Shown here in pieces: positions 9,538-18,593 of a stretch of 64,000 bases of DNA. The DNA is from Echinicola pacifica DSM 19836 (GTDB lineage Bacteria; Bacteroidota; Bacteroidia; Cytophagales; Cyclobacteriaceae). Numbering within the stretch: the stretch's first letter is position 1; each line of letters opens with the position of its first letter. The position numbers and the translations under genes are program-made. The stretch spans positions 47,762-111,761 of the forward strand of contig NZ_KB890755.1 of the NCBI RefSeq assembly GCF_000373245.1, written 5' to 3'. Below the pieces are notes generated by a model. The model saw nothing but the letters and a program-made list of their open reading frames with translations, made no database searches and was not told where the DNA came from.

Positions 9538-11514
9538 CTACCTCGTACCTATCGATCCCGACTCGGCTAGTTCATTGAAAACAGGCGTAAACTTAATGGT
9601 AATGGTCGACGAAGAGGCGGGCTTATCCAGGTCCACACCGATCCTATATGCCGGGCCACCCTCTCGCAGGTGCTCCACCGGTACGAGCTCATCGTGCAGG
9701 CTTATCCCTTCGCCAAGCACCTCTACTTTGATCCTATGATCTCCATTGTCCAATAGTACCGTGCGGGAATTGAGGAGCTCATAGTCCGACAGGGTCATGA
9801 TGGCAAGCCCAAAATCCATGGGTTTCTCAGCAGAAAAATGGTCTGAAATTATGATGGTCCCATCACCCGACTTTTGATTGGTCATGGTACGAGTGAGGCT
9901 GGTCAGCCCGGGCACTGAATAAGCGGGCTTTAAGTCCATCACCACCTGATCTTCCTCATCGGTGAAGTTCGTGGATAGTATGCGACCAAAGTGGTTTGCA
10001 CCATTGCTTTGAAGGCTGTTATTTACCTTGGGCACCGGATGCCCCCAGGAGCTTCGTGCAGGATTGTCCTTCGAAAAAGCCCCAGCCCTGTAGGATGGGG
10101 CGCCTATATCGCCAGAAATCAACCCATCTCCAATGGTGATTACATAACTACCCACATCGCTATGATTGTGATTTTCGGCATTATGGCCAGCTTTGATCGC
10201 GATCGAAAAAGGCACCTGCTGCTGACCCCGGGATAATACAATTCCGAAATCATCAAAATAGGTTACCTCCGGCAAGACGATCTCCTCCTGCTCTGCAGAA
10301 AAATATCGCGATGAATCTGACCATATTATCAGGGCTTCCACCACCTCATCCACGATAAATTTTTCAGGCTTATTTGACCCATAATGCGCGGCAGACATAT
10401 AATAAGCGAAGTTATCGCTATCATCTTTGACCCTCGTCACCCCATCCGAAAAGGGAGCATAAAGGCCTGGATACAGCTGATAGTTTTCCGGAAAATTGGC
10501 CACTCGCTGGAGTTTTTCAGGATTGTCAAACTCAAATAGATCCACCTTCCCCCCGGTATAGTCTGATAATAATTCTGCCAAATACAAATAATGCCCAAAA
10601 CCATAGCTCCAATAGCCTGTTCCCTCGGAGCAATAGCCATCTTCCCCAAAACCTGATAAATAATACCTCATGCTATTCAGTGCACAGCCTACCGCTGCCA
10701 CCCGATCCTCGTCCTTCTCGGCACTTACCAAGGTAGTAAACACACTGCCACTTGTACAGACCGAATTCCAATTGCTGGTGGAGCGTATCCAGGAATTACT
10801 GATGGGATCTTCTTCCTTACAGGAGGCCAGATAAGAGTCGATAATCCTCCATTCCAGCTGTTCCCTGATGTCGGTTTTTAAGTCCGTGGAGAGGCGGTCT
10901 TCCAACAGACTATTAGCAAGGGCCAGGACCAATCCAAACTTCCTGGCACCAAGGTCTATCGCCACTCGGCGGCCTTCAAGCACGCTATTTTCGGCATCAT
11001 CATGGTTGGGATGCAGCCAGGACTTCATCTCCATAATCGCCCGGATATACACTTCTATTTGTGGTAAATACTCCCCCCTATTTTGGATACATTCCGCCAC
11101 AATGAGCTTCTCGAGACGATCCATACTGCGGTAATAGCGGGGCTTATAGATACCCCGATTCCCCTCCTTATTGGCTAGCCTATAGATGGAGTCGGATATG
11201 GGTACCTCAGGCTGAACCTCCATAAAAGAAAGTGCTTCCTCAAGGGTTTTCTTGCCAAAACTAGTACCGGCTATTTGCTGCCAATAGTTGCGGTCAGAAA
11301 TGGGCTCGGCCGGCTGGTAAGCGCCGGTGGGCAATAGCTCCTGGAGCATCGCCAGCTGGGCCTCATTGGGGTAGATCTCCTTCCCTTCGGTGAGAGACAG
11401 GTACTTAGCGATGTCTAGTTTAGAATCTGATTTCTTCTGCTGCCCAAAAGCCGCAGCAGGTAGTAAAATCCCTATTACTATTAGGCGGAGAATGAGTTGA
11501 TGGATAGAATGCAT
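9538..11514 (-). CDS. Heparinase II/III-fold polysaccharide lyase
   Basis: Predicted secreted lyase cleaving uronate-containing chains by beta-elimination. The signal peptide spans about residues 1-24 (LLPAAAFGQQ). An alpha-helical toroid domain contains NWNSVCTSG and EGTGYWSYGFGHY, positions typical of the Asn/Tyr active-site regions. The C-terminal beta-sandwich has the hallmark NHNHSDVGSY (about residues 447-456) followed by HPVPKVNN. At 658 residues the size is normal for the superfamily. The exact PL family is not assigned. It lies 25 bases after the lyase at 11540, so the two are probably co-transcribed. It ends in TAG, after which the frame remains open for 37 codons. Confidence 0.88.
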   Translation of the reverse strand: MHSIHQLILRLIVIGILLPAAAFGQQKKSDSKLDIAKYLSLTEGKEIYPNEAQLAMLQELLPTGAYQPAEPISDRNYWQQIAGTSFGKKTLEEALSFMEVQPEVPISDSIYRLANKEGNRGIYKPRYYRSMDRLEKLIVAECIQNRGEYLPQIEVYIRAIMEMKSWLHPNHDDAENSVLEGRRVAIDLGARKFGLVLALANSLLEDRLSTDLKTDIREQLEWRIIDSYLASCKEEDPISNSWIRSTSNWNSVCTSGSVFTTLVSAEKDEDRVAAVGCALNSMRYYLSGFGEDGYCSEGTGYWSYGFGHYLYLAELLSDYTGGKVDLFEFDNPEKLQRVANFPENYQLYPGLYAPFSDGVTRVKDDSDNFAYYMSAAHYGSNKPEKFIVDEVVEALIIWSDSSRYFSAEQEEIVLPEVTYFDDFGIVLSRGQQQVPFSIAIKAGHNAENHNHSDVGSYVITIGDGLISGDIGAPSYRAGAFSKDNPARSSWGHPVPKVNNSLQSNGANHFGRILSTNFTDEEDQVVMDLKPAYSVPGLTSLTRTMTNQKSGDGTIIISDHFSAEKPMDFGLAIMTLSDYELLNSRTVLLDNGDHRIKVEVLGEGISLHDELVPVEHLREGGPAYRIGVDLDKPASSSTITIKFTPVFNELAESGSIGTR

Positions 11515-11539
11515 TTATTCCGGGTTTAGTGCTATGCGG

Positions 11540-14275
11540 TTAAAACTTAATTTCCTGATATCCCCCAGCTTCAAACTGGTAGGTTTTGCTATTAATCCTA
11601 AGGCTTATGGACACCTCATTATGGAGGTAATACTTACCTGCGACCTTTTCCAGCAGCACATTCCCCGGTTCTTCGGTTTTGATTTCTAAACCTAGAGCGC
11701 TTAATAGGCTGCCATTCCCAAGGAATAATACCCAATCCTCAGTTCCCTTGTCTGCCACCATTGCAAAATCTCCATTGCTGGTCATCTCCTGGTACTTGGC
11801 GGTCTTATGATCATGCGAGGAAAAGTGATAATCGACACGCCCAGATTTATGCTGCACCTGCACCCCTACGAAATCCGAGGCACCATTCTCATCTTCGAAG
11901 CCAGAGATAGATGCGATGGCACTCCCCTGGGTAGAGGTATATGGCTCATACACGCTGATAAAAGGATGGTCCCAAGCCTCTCCATGCTGCCTGGCCGCTA
12001 GGGTCAAATAGGGGGAATGAGAAACATCATAGGGGAAATCATGTCCTTTTTTGAAGGCGGTGGTGGCGGGAGATTTGAGGGAAAACACCTCGCGTCCCTC
12101 CATGCCTTTCATCCATAAATTCATATAAATATCCTCTTCATTCTCTGGAAAATCCACCTTCCAACGAGCCTGATAGTCTGCATTGGTCTTCACCGACTGC
12201 TTGTCCCATTGGTAATCAAGGGCAAATAAATGTCCACCAGCAAAGGCCATTTCTTCTGAGGGCTTCAGCGCCAAAGGCTGCTCGTCTATTCCTAATATCT
12301 CCAGGGTCTGCCCGAGATTATGGTAGAAATAGTCATGATATTTGTCTCCATTTCGCTGCTTCCGGGAGCGGAATATGTCCAGATAATAGCCGCTGCTTTC
12401 GCTGGTTTTAATGATGCTGACCAGCCTTTGCTGATCACTGCGGCTCTCAGGCTCCAGGAAATACACCTCCGCAAAAGTCAGGTCCTGATAAAAACCAGTT
12501 TTCTGCCCAGAAGCGGGGTATTCTGCGATCAGGTCATAGGCATGATTACTCAGCATCACAGGATAAGAGGAGATGCCATCCACCATGACGGTATTATGAG
12601 CGGGAAATTGGGAGTAATATTCCAGGTAGTCTGGCTGGAAATAACTCGAGCCCCTGCCTGACTCAGCCCCTAATACGAAACCCTTGCCATATAATTCCAT
12701 ATTGATGCCATTGGCATGCATATGATTGCCGAGCGATCCGGAGAGGGAAACCATCAGGTCATTCTCCTTGTCCATGCCTGTACGCTGCACATGCCAGCTT
12801 ATATTGGGAGCATAGAAAGTCTGACTGATATATTCGTCCATCCCGGCCGCTGGATAGGCAGGGTTTAGCTCCAATGCGCTGCCTTCGGTGAAGGAGGCGA
12901 TGGAAGGCCGAGGTCTTTTCTCAGACTTAGTAGCACCCGCATTTGGCTCAAATAATCGGTACATACCCGTAAATTCCTTCTCCAAATCCGCATCACCCGA
13001 CTGCTGGGCGATCCAGATCAAATCCGCCATCGGCTGGGTATCCACTGGCCCATAATAGGAATCGCCAAAGGCCGTAATCTGGCCATTTGGAAATAGGTAT
13101 TGCGGAAGCATTTCGACTGCCTTCCTGATCGTAGGGGTATAGGGAAGGATATTGAAGTCCAAGGACTTATAAAAATCCCGGTAAAAATGAGTCAGATCCT
13201 TCGTCACCCCCATGGAATAGCTTGGGCATTCTGCCCAAACGCCATTTTCAGGATCATATCCGTAGGACAGGAATTTGGTCAATGACCACTGCCGGGCAGA
13301 AGTCTGGTTGAGTAAATAATCTATATAATACTGTCGGCCTTTTTTATCTTTATAGTTTTGGTCATCCTGTAAGATCATGGCCACCTTAAGGATTATTTTG
13401 GCCTGGTGAAGGTTCCAATTGTTCTGGGGCACGCCATTCTGAATAATCAGGTCCGCCCACTTCTTGAAGGTCGCCTCATAATTAGCGATGTTTTGAGGAT
13501 GCTTTTCCCTGATATATCCATGCAAATAGTCGTATAGCTCTGATAAGTCCACCAGGATATTCTCATGAATCACCTGAAAAGAGGATAGCCCCACCAAGGT
13601 TTGGATATGGCTATTGGAGATGTCGATAGGCTCCTCCCGGTAATACATCCCTGCCATATAGGTATCAAAGAGCTCAAAGGAAAACTGAGCATAGGTCTCC
13701 TTTTCTTCCAGCCAATATAAGAAAGCTGCATCCCGCGCATAGCCTATAATTTCCTGGTTGATGCTCTCGATCCCCTTGCCAGTTTTCGATTGTTGTACCC
13801 ATTCCAGAGGATTCCCCTCCTTGGCTCTATTATGGAAATATAATCCACGCTCATCATCCATATAAGGAAGGACATCCTCCAGCTTTGGTCTGCCAAATGG
13901 GGTAACAGGATCGCGAGAGCCTGAAAACCTCACCGTTGGCACCGGCGCTTCTCCTTCTGCATAGGCATAATTTATCCCATCAATATACACCTTGGTGGCC
14001 TTGCTGCTCCAGTACATCTGTAATCGCGACACCATCCATTCGGGGTCTTGCTTATACTGGTCAATATAAGGATCGATGCGCTCGTGAAGGCCTTCCACAA
14101 TCTGTCCCTCTCGGCTGCCAGCTCCCAGCTTTGACTGAAGCTCATTCTGACTGAAAGATTGGAGTCTAGGGTAATCGGTGGAAAAATGATCAGGCAGGGG
14201 AATTTGCACTTCCTGCTGCGCCATGCTCAGCCCCGTGACACATATACCCCAAACCAAAATTATAAGCTTTTTCAT
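11540..14275 (-). CDS. Large heparinase II/III-like lyase, paralogue 1 of 3
   Basis: A 911-residue secreted enzyme (signal peptide about residues 1-19, ending SMAQ). It shares a distinctive N-terminal block (DPEWMVSRLQMYW, then APVPTVRFSGSRD) with the proteins at 21519 and 44922. The helical toroid has NNWNLHQAK and CPSYS, the likely catalytic Asn/Tyr regions. The beta-sandwich has GNHMHANGINMELYGKG (about 513-529) and AHNTVMVDG (about 557-565), with the conserved His residues of the superfamily intact. Inferred function is eliminative cleavage of a uronate polymer. A TAAA-N4-TTTA site lies 73 bases upstream of the start, and a hairpin separates it from the esterase gene, so it probably begins its own transcript including 9538. 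Confidence 0.86.
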   Translation of the reverse strand: MKKLIILVWGICVTGLSMAQQEVQIPLPDHFSTDYPRLQSFSQNELQSKLGAGSREGQIVEGLHERIDPYIDQYKQDPEWMVSRLQMYWSSKATKVYIDGINYAYAEGEAPVPTVRFSGSRDPVTPFGRPKLEDVLPYMDDERGLYFHNRAKEGNPLEWVQQSKTGKGIESINQEIIGYARDAAFLYWLEEKETYAQFSFELFDTYMAGMYYREEPIDISNSHIQTLVGLSSFQVIHENILVDLSELYDYLHGYIREKHPQNIANYEATFKKWADLIIQNGVPQNNWNLHQAKIILKVAMILQDDQNYKDKKGRQYYIDYLLNQTSARQWSLTKFLSYGYDPENGVWAECPSYSMGVTKDLTHFYRDFYKSLDFNILPYTPTIRKAVEMLPQYLFPNGQITAFGDSYYGPVDTQPMADLIWIAQQSGDADLEKEFTGMYRLFEPNAGATKSEKRPRPSIASFTEGSALELNPAYPAAGMDEYISQTFYAPNISWHVQRTGMDKENDLMVSLSGSLGNHMHANGINMELYGKGFVLGAESGRGSSYFQPDYLEYYSQFPAHNTVMVDGISSYPVMLSNHAYDLIAEYPASGQKTGFYQDLTFAEVYFLEPESRSDQQRLVSIIKTSESSGYYLDIFRSRKQRNGDKYHDYFYHNLGQTLEILGIDEQPLALKPSEEMAFAGGHLFALDYQWDKQSVKTNADYQARWKVDFPENEEDIYMNLWMKGMEGREVFSLKSPATTAFKKGHDFPYDVSHSPYLTLAARQHGEAWDHPFISVYEPYTSTQGSAIASISGFEDENGASDFVGVQVQHKSGRVDYHFSSHDHKTAKYQEMTSNGDFAMVADKGTEDWVLFLGNGSLLSALGLEIKTEEPGNVLLEKVAGKYYLHNEVSISLRINSKTYQFEAGGYQEIKF

Positions 14276-14347
14276 CTTGAATTAATTTGATGATTATTCA
14301 TTTATATACATTTCACCGGGCCCTCTTCTCCCATCTATTCTCCAATA

Positions 14348-14359
14348 TAAAACCTTTTA
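14348..14359. promoter_or_regulatory. Candidate LacI-type operator TAAAACCTTTTA
   Basis: 12-mer of form TAAA-N4-TTTA, 73 bases upstream of the lyase start at 14275. It is identical to the sites at 24302 and 33900 and is the reverse complement of the site at 34160. Confidence 0.55.
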
Positions 14360-14364
14360 CTTGA

Positions 14365-14430
14365 ATTAAATAAAAAAAACTCAATCGGAAATAAGTCAAT
14401 GGAAAACCCCGTAAAGGGGAATTCCATTGA
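14365..14430 (-). terminator. Hairpin plus T8 tract after the esterase gene
   Basis: TCAATGGAA (14396-14404) pairs with TTCCATTGA (14422-14430), and inside it CCCC pairs with GGGG around loop GTAAA. On the minus strand a run of eight T follows about 16 bases later (14372-14379). The structure starts about 32 bases past the esterase stop. The distance to the T-run is longer than ideal for an intrinsic terminator. Confidence 0.6.
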
Positions 14431-14462
14431 TTATAAATATGAGCTTAAGAGCTTGCTCTAGT

Positions 14463-15347
14463 TTATTTCTGCATCGTCGGAGGCCCTTCGATATAGCCCA
14501 AAGAGGCTAGGAATAAATCTGCCTCTATGGTGGTGAGGCGGTAATATATGCCATCACCTTTATTATTATTAAAGAAGCCATGGCCCTGTCCTTCGTAAAG
14601 GTGCAAGTCACATCGGCTCCCTACCTCCTCCATTTTTTCCTTATAGTTTTCGGCTATGGATACTGGAATCAGATGATCCTCAGTACCTAGAAACACCACG
14701 GTAGGCGGTGTGCCGGCGGTGATATTATGAGCAGGAGATATCTCCAAATAACGATCACCCATCCGCTTATGCTCAAAGCCATCGGGGCCATTATCAAACA
14801 CTGGATTATAAAGTACCAGGGCATTGGGGACTGCGCTGATAGAAAGATCTTCTCCTTCTTCATCCAGACCTGGAAGCGTACCGCAGGCAGCAGCCAAGTG
14901 GCCGCCGGCAGAGCCACCAGAGGCGACTATCCGATCTGAGTCTATATTCAAATCCCCGGCATTTTCTCTCAAAAACCTCATGGCTGACTTGGCATCATTC
15001 ACCGCCTCATAGGGAGTGGTCTGATGTCTGGACTTCACCCGGTAATCGGCCAATACCGTGATCATGCCTCTGGAGGCAAAGTAATTGGCCTGTGGGCGAA
15101 ACTGCTCGATCGTACCGCCATTCCATCCTCCACCGAAGTAGAAGATGATGGTGGGGTAATCCTGTGCCTCATCAAATTCCTCAGGATAGGTAAAGGTCAA
15201 TTTTAAGGTATCCTCATCGACCACCTTATAGATAAGGTCAAAGGAATTTTCGATGTCTATTTTTGCCGCGATCGTAGCCGACTGCCGGGCCATTGCTGCT
15301 CCCAGGCTGACCATAAATAGAGCAATCAATACAAGGTAATTCTTCAT
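14463..15347 (-). CDS. Secreted alpha/beta-hydrolase, acetylxylan-esterase/BD-FAE-like
   Basis: A 294-residue hydrolase with a signal peptide (residues 1-20, ending AAMARQ). The oxyanion segment FYFGGGWNGGT takes the place of the usual HGGG. The nucleophile elbow is GGSAGGH (Ser about residue 145). The acid region is GTEDHLIP and the catalytic His is in GQGHGFFN. This matches carbohydrate O-acyl esterases of the hormone-sensitive-lipase/BD-FAE type. The inferred role is removing acetyl or similar esters before lyases and sulfatases act. It lies 4 bases after the sulfatase stop at 15352 and is the last gene of the sulfatase operon before the hairpin at 14396. Confidence 0.87.
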   Translation of the reverse strand: MKNYLVLIALFMVSLGAAMARQSATIAAKIDIENSFDLIYKVVDEDTLKLTFTYPEEFDEAQDYPTIIFYFGGGWNGGTIEQFRPQANYFASRGMITVLADYRVKSRHQTTPYEAVNDAKSAMRFLRENAGDLNIDSDRIVASGGSAGGHLAAACGTLPGLDEEGEDLSISAVPNALVLYNPVFDNGPDGFEHKRMGDRYLEISPAHNITAGTPPTVVFLGTEDHLIPVSIAENYKEKMEEVGSRCDLHLYEGQGHGFFNNNKGDGIYYRLTTIEADLFLASLGYIEGPPTMQK

Positions 15348-15351
15348 ACTA

Positions 15352-17172
15352 TTATATTTTTTTAACTTCTACAAAATAAGCTCCAAGCTCCTGTCCGTCC
15401 TCTAAGATAAACCATGTTTTCAAGAAGGTGTCCCCTTTTCGTAAGTGAATAGTATATTCGACAAATTCATGGTCTCCTTCCACCGGTTTTATCCAATCGA
15501 CATCTTGAACATTTAGTCTAGCCTCCTTAATATTAAGTGCCACCCCTGCTTTACTTTCGCTAACGGAGGTGCCGGGTATCGCTGGTCTTGGCGGTGCCGG
15601 GGCATTTAGGGCCAGTCCGGTCTCCTCAGGCCATCTACGCAACCGTATTCTATAGTCTCCGCTTTCTTCCACACGCACGGTCCAGAAGCCATTGTCTATA
15701 AATCCCTCCCGTATATGGCGCTGATGCCAGGGGCTGATCTCCTCGGTATGCCAGTCGTGGCTATAAAGCTTCACTGGATTAGCCTCCTCATGTCCCAGAT
15801 AGATGCGAGGTTGATCTTCATATCCGGGGAGGAGCTCCTTCCACCATTCTTCATAGGCAGCGGTAAACGCAGCCATTTTATCAGGGTGTTGCTCCGCTAT
15901 ATTCGTGCGCTGCTCGGGATCTGTTTCCAGATTGTATAGCTCCACTCCATCGATCAGCCTCCACTTCCCTTGCATCAGGGAGGTTCTTCTCCATGGCTCC
16001 GGCACCTCGGTCCGCTGCGAATTGGTAATCACTATACGCTCCTCAAAGTTCGCTTTATCTCCATGGATTAGAGGCAGCAAGCTGCTGCCATCGAAGGATA
16101 ATTCGGCCTGCACCTCCAGCTGACACATTTCTATCAAGGTGGGCACCACATCATAATGCGCCGTCAGCTCATTGATATCTTTACCGGTACTGATCCCTCC
16201 GGCTTCCCAGTGGATGAAGAGTGGCACACGATGGCCTCCCTCGTATTTGCTGGCTTTGATACCACGCATTCCCGCATTATATCCTTCGCTCACAAAACCA
16301 TCCAGCCTATCACCTACTACCTTCGCCCCCTGGGCAGTACCATTATCCGTCATGAATATCAAAATGGTGTTCTCCTTCAACTCCTTCTCCTCCAGGAAGG
16401 AAATTAGCTTGCCGATATTTTCATCAATATTGGCTATCATACCATAAAATGCCGCATTAGGAATATTCTCATTGTCCCGATAGGGATCTATATATTTGTC
16501 CTCCACGAAATAAGGGGAATGGGCCGCATTGGTGGGTAAGTAGCAGAAGAAAGGCTCGTCGGCATTATCCTCCATAAAATCCATCGCTTCCTCAAACCAT
16601 ATATCCGTGCAGTAGCCTTCATATTTCTCTAGCTTGCCATTATGAAGATAGGTATCATTGAAATAGTCATTATCAAAATAATCCATGGTCTGCTCAATGC
16701 CGCCGCCGCCGTGCACGAGCACTTCCTCAAAGCCCTTATCTTCCGGGCGGAAGGGATAATTATCTCCCAGATGCCATTTGCCAAATATCCCTGTTTTATA
16801 GCCATTGTCTTTCATGATCTGGGCCACAGTCACCTCTCGCTCCAGCAATAAGGAACGACCATTGACGGTGTGCCAGACCCCTGCACGATTGGCATTATGT
16901 CCGGTAAGTAAGGCTGCACGACTCGGTGCGCAGGTGGGATTTACGTGGTAATCCGTAAATCGTGCACTTACCGAGTGAAGCTGATCTATATTTGGAGTCT
17001 TGATATAGGGATTTCCAAGACTGGCGATGTCTCCATATCCCTGATCATCCACCAGGATCAGGATCACATTGGGCTGGCTTCTCTCCTGTGCCTGCAAGGC
17101 CGCAGAAACAATCAATAAACCAATGGCGATCATGCCCAGGGTCTTTTTATATAAGCTTGATTTTCGTATCAT
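15352..17172 (-). CDS. S1-family sulfatase with C-terminal beta domain
   Basis: A 606-residue secreted sulfatase. The signal peptide ends near ALQAQE. The metal-binding motif is VDDQGYGD. Cys81 lies in CAPSRAALLTGH, the formylglycine site. It is longer than the neighbouring sulfatases: after the alkaline-phosphatase-like core (to about residue 460) there is an extra region of about 140 residues (containing HDWHTEE, then GFIDNGFWTVRVEESGDYR) that looks like a beta-sandwich and may bind glycan or shape the active site. The subfamily is not assigned. It lies 16 bases after the sulfatase at 17189 and 4 bases before the esterase, so these genes are co-transcribed. Confidence 0.93.
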   Translation of the reverse strand: MIRKSSLYKKTLGMIAIGLLIVSAALQAQERSQPNVILILVDDQGYGDIASLGNPYIKTPNIDQLHSVSARFTDYHVNPTCAPSRAALLTGHNANRAGVWHTVNGRSLLLEREVTVAQIMKDNGYKTGIFGKWHLGDNYPFRPEDKGFEEVLVHGGGGIEQTMDYFDNDYFNDTYLHNGKLEKYEGYCTDIWFEEAMDFMEDNADEPFFCYLPTNAAHSPYFVEDKYIDPYRDNENIPNAAFYGMIANIDENIGKLISFLEEKELKENTILIFMTDNGTAQGAKVVGDRLDGFVSEGYNAGMRGIKASKYEGGHRVPLFIHWEAGGISTGKDINELTAHYDVVPTLIEMCQLEVQAELSFDGSSLLPLIHGDKANFEERIVITNSQRTEVPEPWRRTSLMQGKWRLIDGVELYNLETDPEQRTNIAEQHPDKMAAFTAAYEEWWKELLPGYEDQPRIYLGHEEANPVKLYSHDWHTEEISPWHQRHIREGFIDNGFWTVRVEESGDYRIRLRRWPEETGLALNAPAPPRPAIPGTSVSESKAGVALNIKEARLNVQDVDWIKPVEGDHEFVEYTIHLRKGDTFLKTWFILEDGQELGAYFVEVKKI

Positions 17173-17188
17173 CGGGTACTTATTTAGG

Positions 17189-18547
17189 TTATTCTGATAT
17201 TATTTCTACTCCTGCACTGACGTCCTTTTCCCAGACCTGCAACTTATGGAGCATATCCACCACGATCTCAGGATGGCGGCTAGCCAGGTCCTTGCTCTCG
17301 GAAAGATCAGTGCTCAGATTATACAATTCGGCTTTCTTATCTCCTTCTTTTTGGTTTACCACCAGTTTCCACTCGCCGGTACGAACGGCTGCCTTACCCT
17401 TAAAACGCCAAAAAACGTCTCTTGAACTAATGGCATTACCGGTAAGAAAATGATCCTTAAGGCTTATGCCATCCGAATGGAGGTTTTGGGTCCCGCCACC
17501 TGCCAAATCCACAAAGGTGGGGAGCAGGTCCATCGTCAGGACAGTTTCCTCGCTGACCGTACCTGCTGCTATTTTGCCGGGATAATATACAATGGCTGGC
17601 ACGCGATGTCCTCCTTCATATATGGAGGCTTTGGAGGCTCTCAGCGGGCCATTATCCCCTCTTCCTCCTGCTGCACCATTATCTGAGCAGAACACCACAA
17701 TGGTATTTTCTAATAATCCTTCCTCTGCCAAGGTCTTCATAAGCTCTCCTATGCCCTCATCCATCGTCTCTATCATCTCGGTATAAATGCTGGCCACGCT
17801 ATCATTGGGCACCTTTCTGATAAAATCCCCGCTGCCCTCCACGCGAAGAGGAGCGTCATTTCTCCCTTGGATAGGATAATGCGGCGCCTCCTGAGCCAGG
17901 TACAGAAAAAACGGTTTTCCTGTCTTCTTCGGATGGTTATCTATAATAAACTGCTGTCCATAGGACGTGATTAAGTCGGTGGTATAGCCCGGTTCGTCCT
18001 TGATCTCCTTACCCTGCCACCAGTCCAGGTAGCCCGCCTGATCGATATGGGAATGATAATCAATATTGCCACTTACAAAACCTGCAAACTGGTCAAAACC
18101 CTGAAATGTAGGATTATATTCCCTGCCATATCCCAAATGCCATTTTCCATACATTCCACACTGGTAGCCGGCATTACTGAGCACCTCCGCCATCGTATCC
18201 TCTTCCAGGGATAAGCCCACCTCTCGGTGATCGGCGGCGGTGATTACTCCCTCCACTCCTGTTCGCTGCTGGTACTTGCCAGTCATCAATGCTGCTCGTG
18301 TGGGGCTGCAAACCGGCCCATTGGCATGAAAATCCGTAAACCGGATTCCATTCGCTGCCAATTGATCCAGATGGGGAGTGTGAACCGTTTTGCTGCCATA
18401 ACAAGACAGCTCTCCATAACCCAGATCATCTGCCATAATCAGAATAATATTGGGCTGAGCAGTCTGTGCCTGCCCCCATGCCGGAAGCAGCATCCCCAAT
18501 CCGAGAATCATCCTATAGCAGTTTTGCTTTATCTTCACCGTATTCAT
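17189..18547 (-). CDS. S1-family sulfatase
   Basis: A 452-residue secreted arylsulfatase-type enzyme. Its signal peptide ends in WGQAQT. Metal ligands lie in MADDLGYGE and the formylglycine Cys80 in CSPTRAALMTGKYQQR. Later core motifs YGKWHLGY and CSDNGAAGG are intact. Length is typical of a single-domain S1 enzyme. The substrate position (which sulfated sugar, which carbon) cannot be read from the sequence by eye. It is the third of four consecutive sulfatase genes; gaps are 46 bases upstream and 16 bases downstream. Confidence 0.93.
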   Translation of the reverse strand: MNTVKIKQNCYRMILGLGMLLPAWGQAQTAQPNIILIMADDLGYGELSCYGSKTVHTPHLDQLAANGIRFTDFHANGPVCSPTRAALMTGKYQQRTGVEGVITAADHREVGLSLEEDTMAEVLSNAGYQCGMYGKWHLGYGREYNPTFQGFDQFAGFVSGNIDYHSHIDQAGYLDWWQGKEIKDEPGYTTDLITSYGQQFIIDNHPKKTGKPFFLYLAQEAPHYPIQGRNDAPLRVEGSGDFIRKVPNDSVASIYTEMIETMDEGIGELMKTLAEEGLLENTIVVFCSDNGAAGGRGDNGPLRASKASIYEGGHRVPAIVYYPGKIAAGTVSEETVLTMDLLPTFVDLAGGGTQNLHSDGISLKDHFLTGNAISSRDVFWRFKGKAAVRTGEWKLVVNQKEGDKKAELYNLSTDLSESKDLASRHPEIVVDMLHKLQVWEKDVSAGVEIISE

Positions 18548-18593
18548 TTTAAGTTATTTAGGGTTATGAGAAACCAGATCAATCCCAAAGGGG

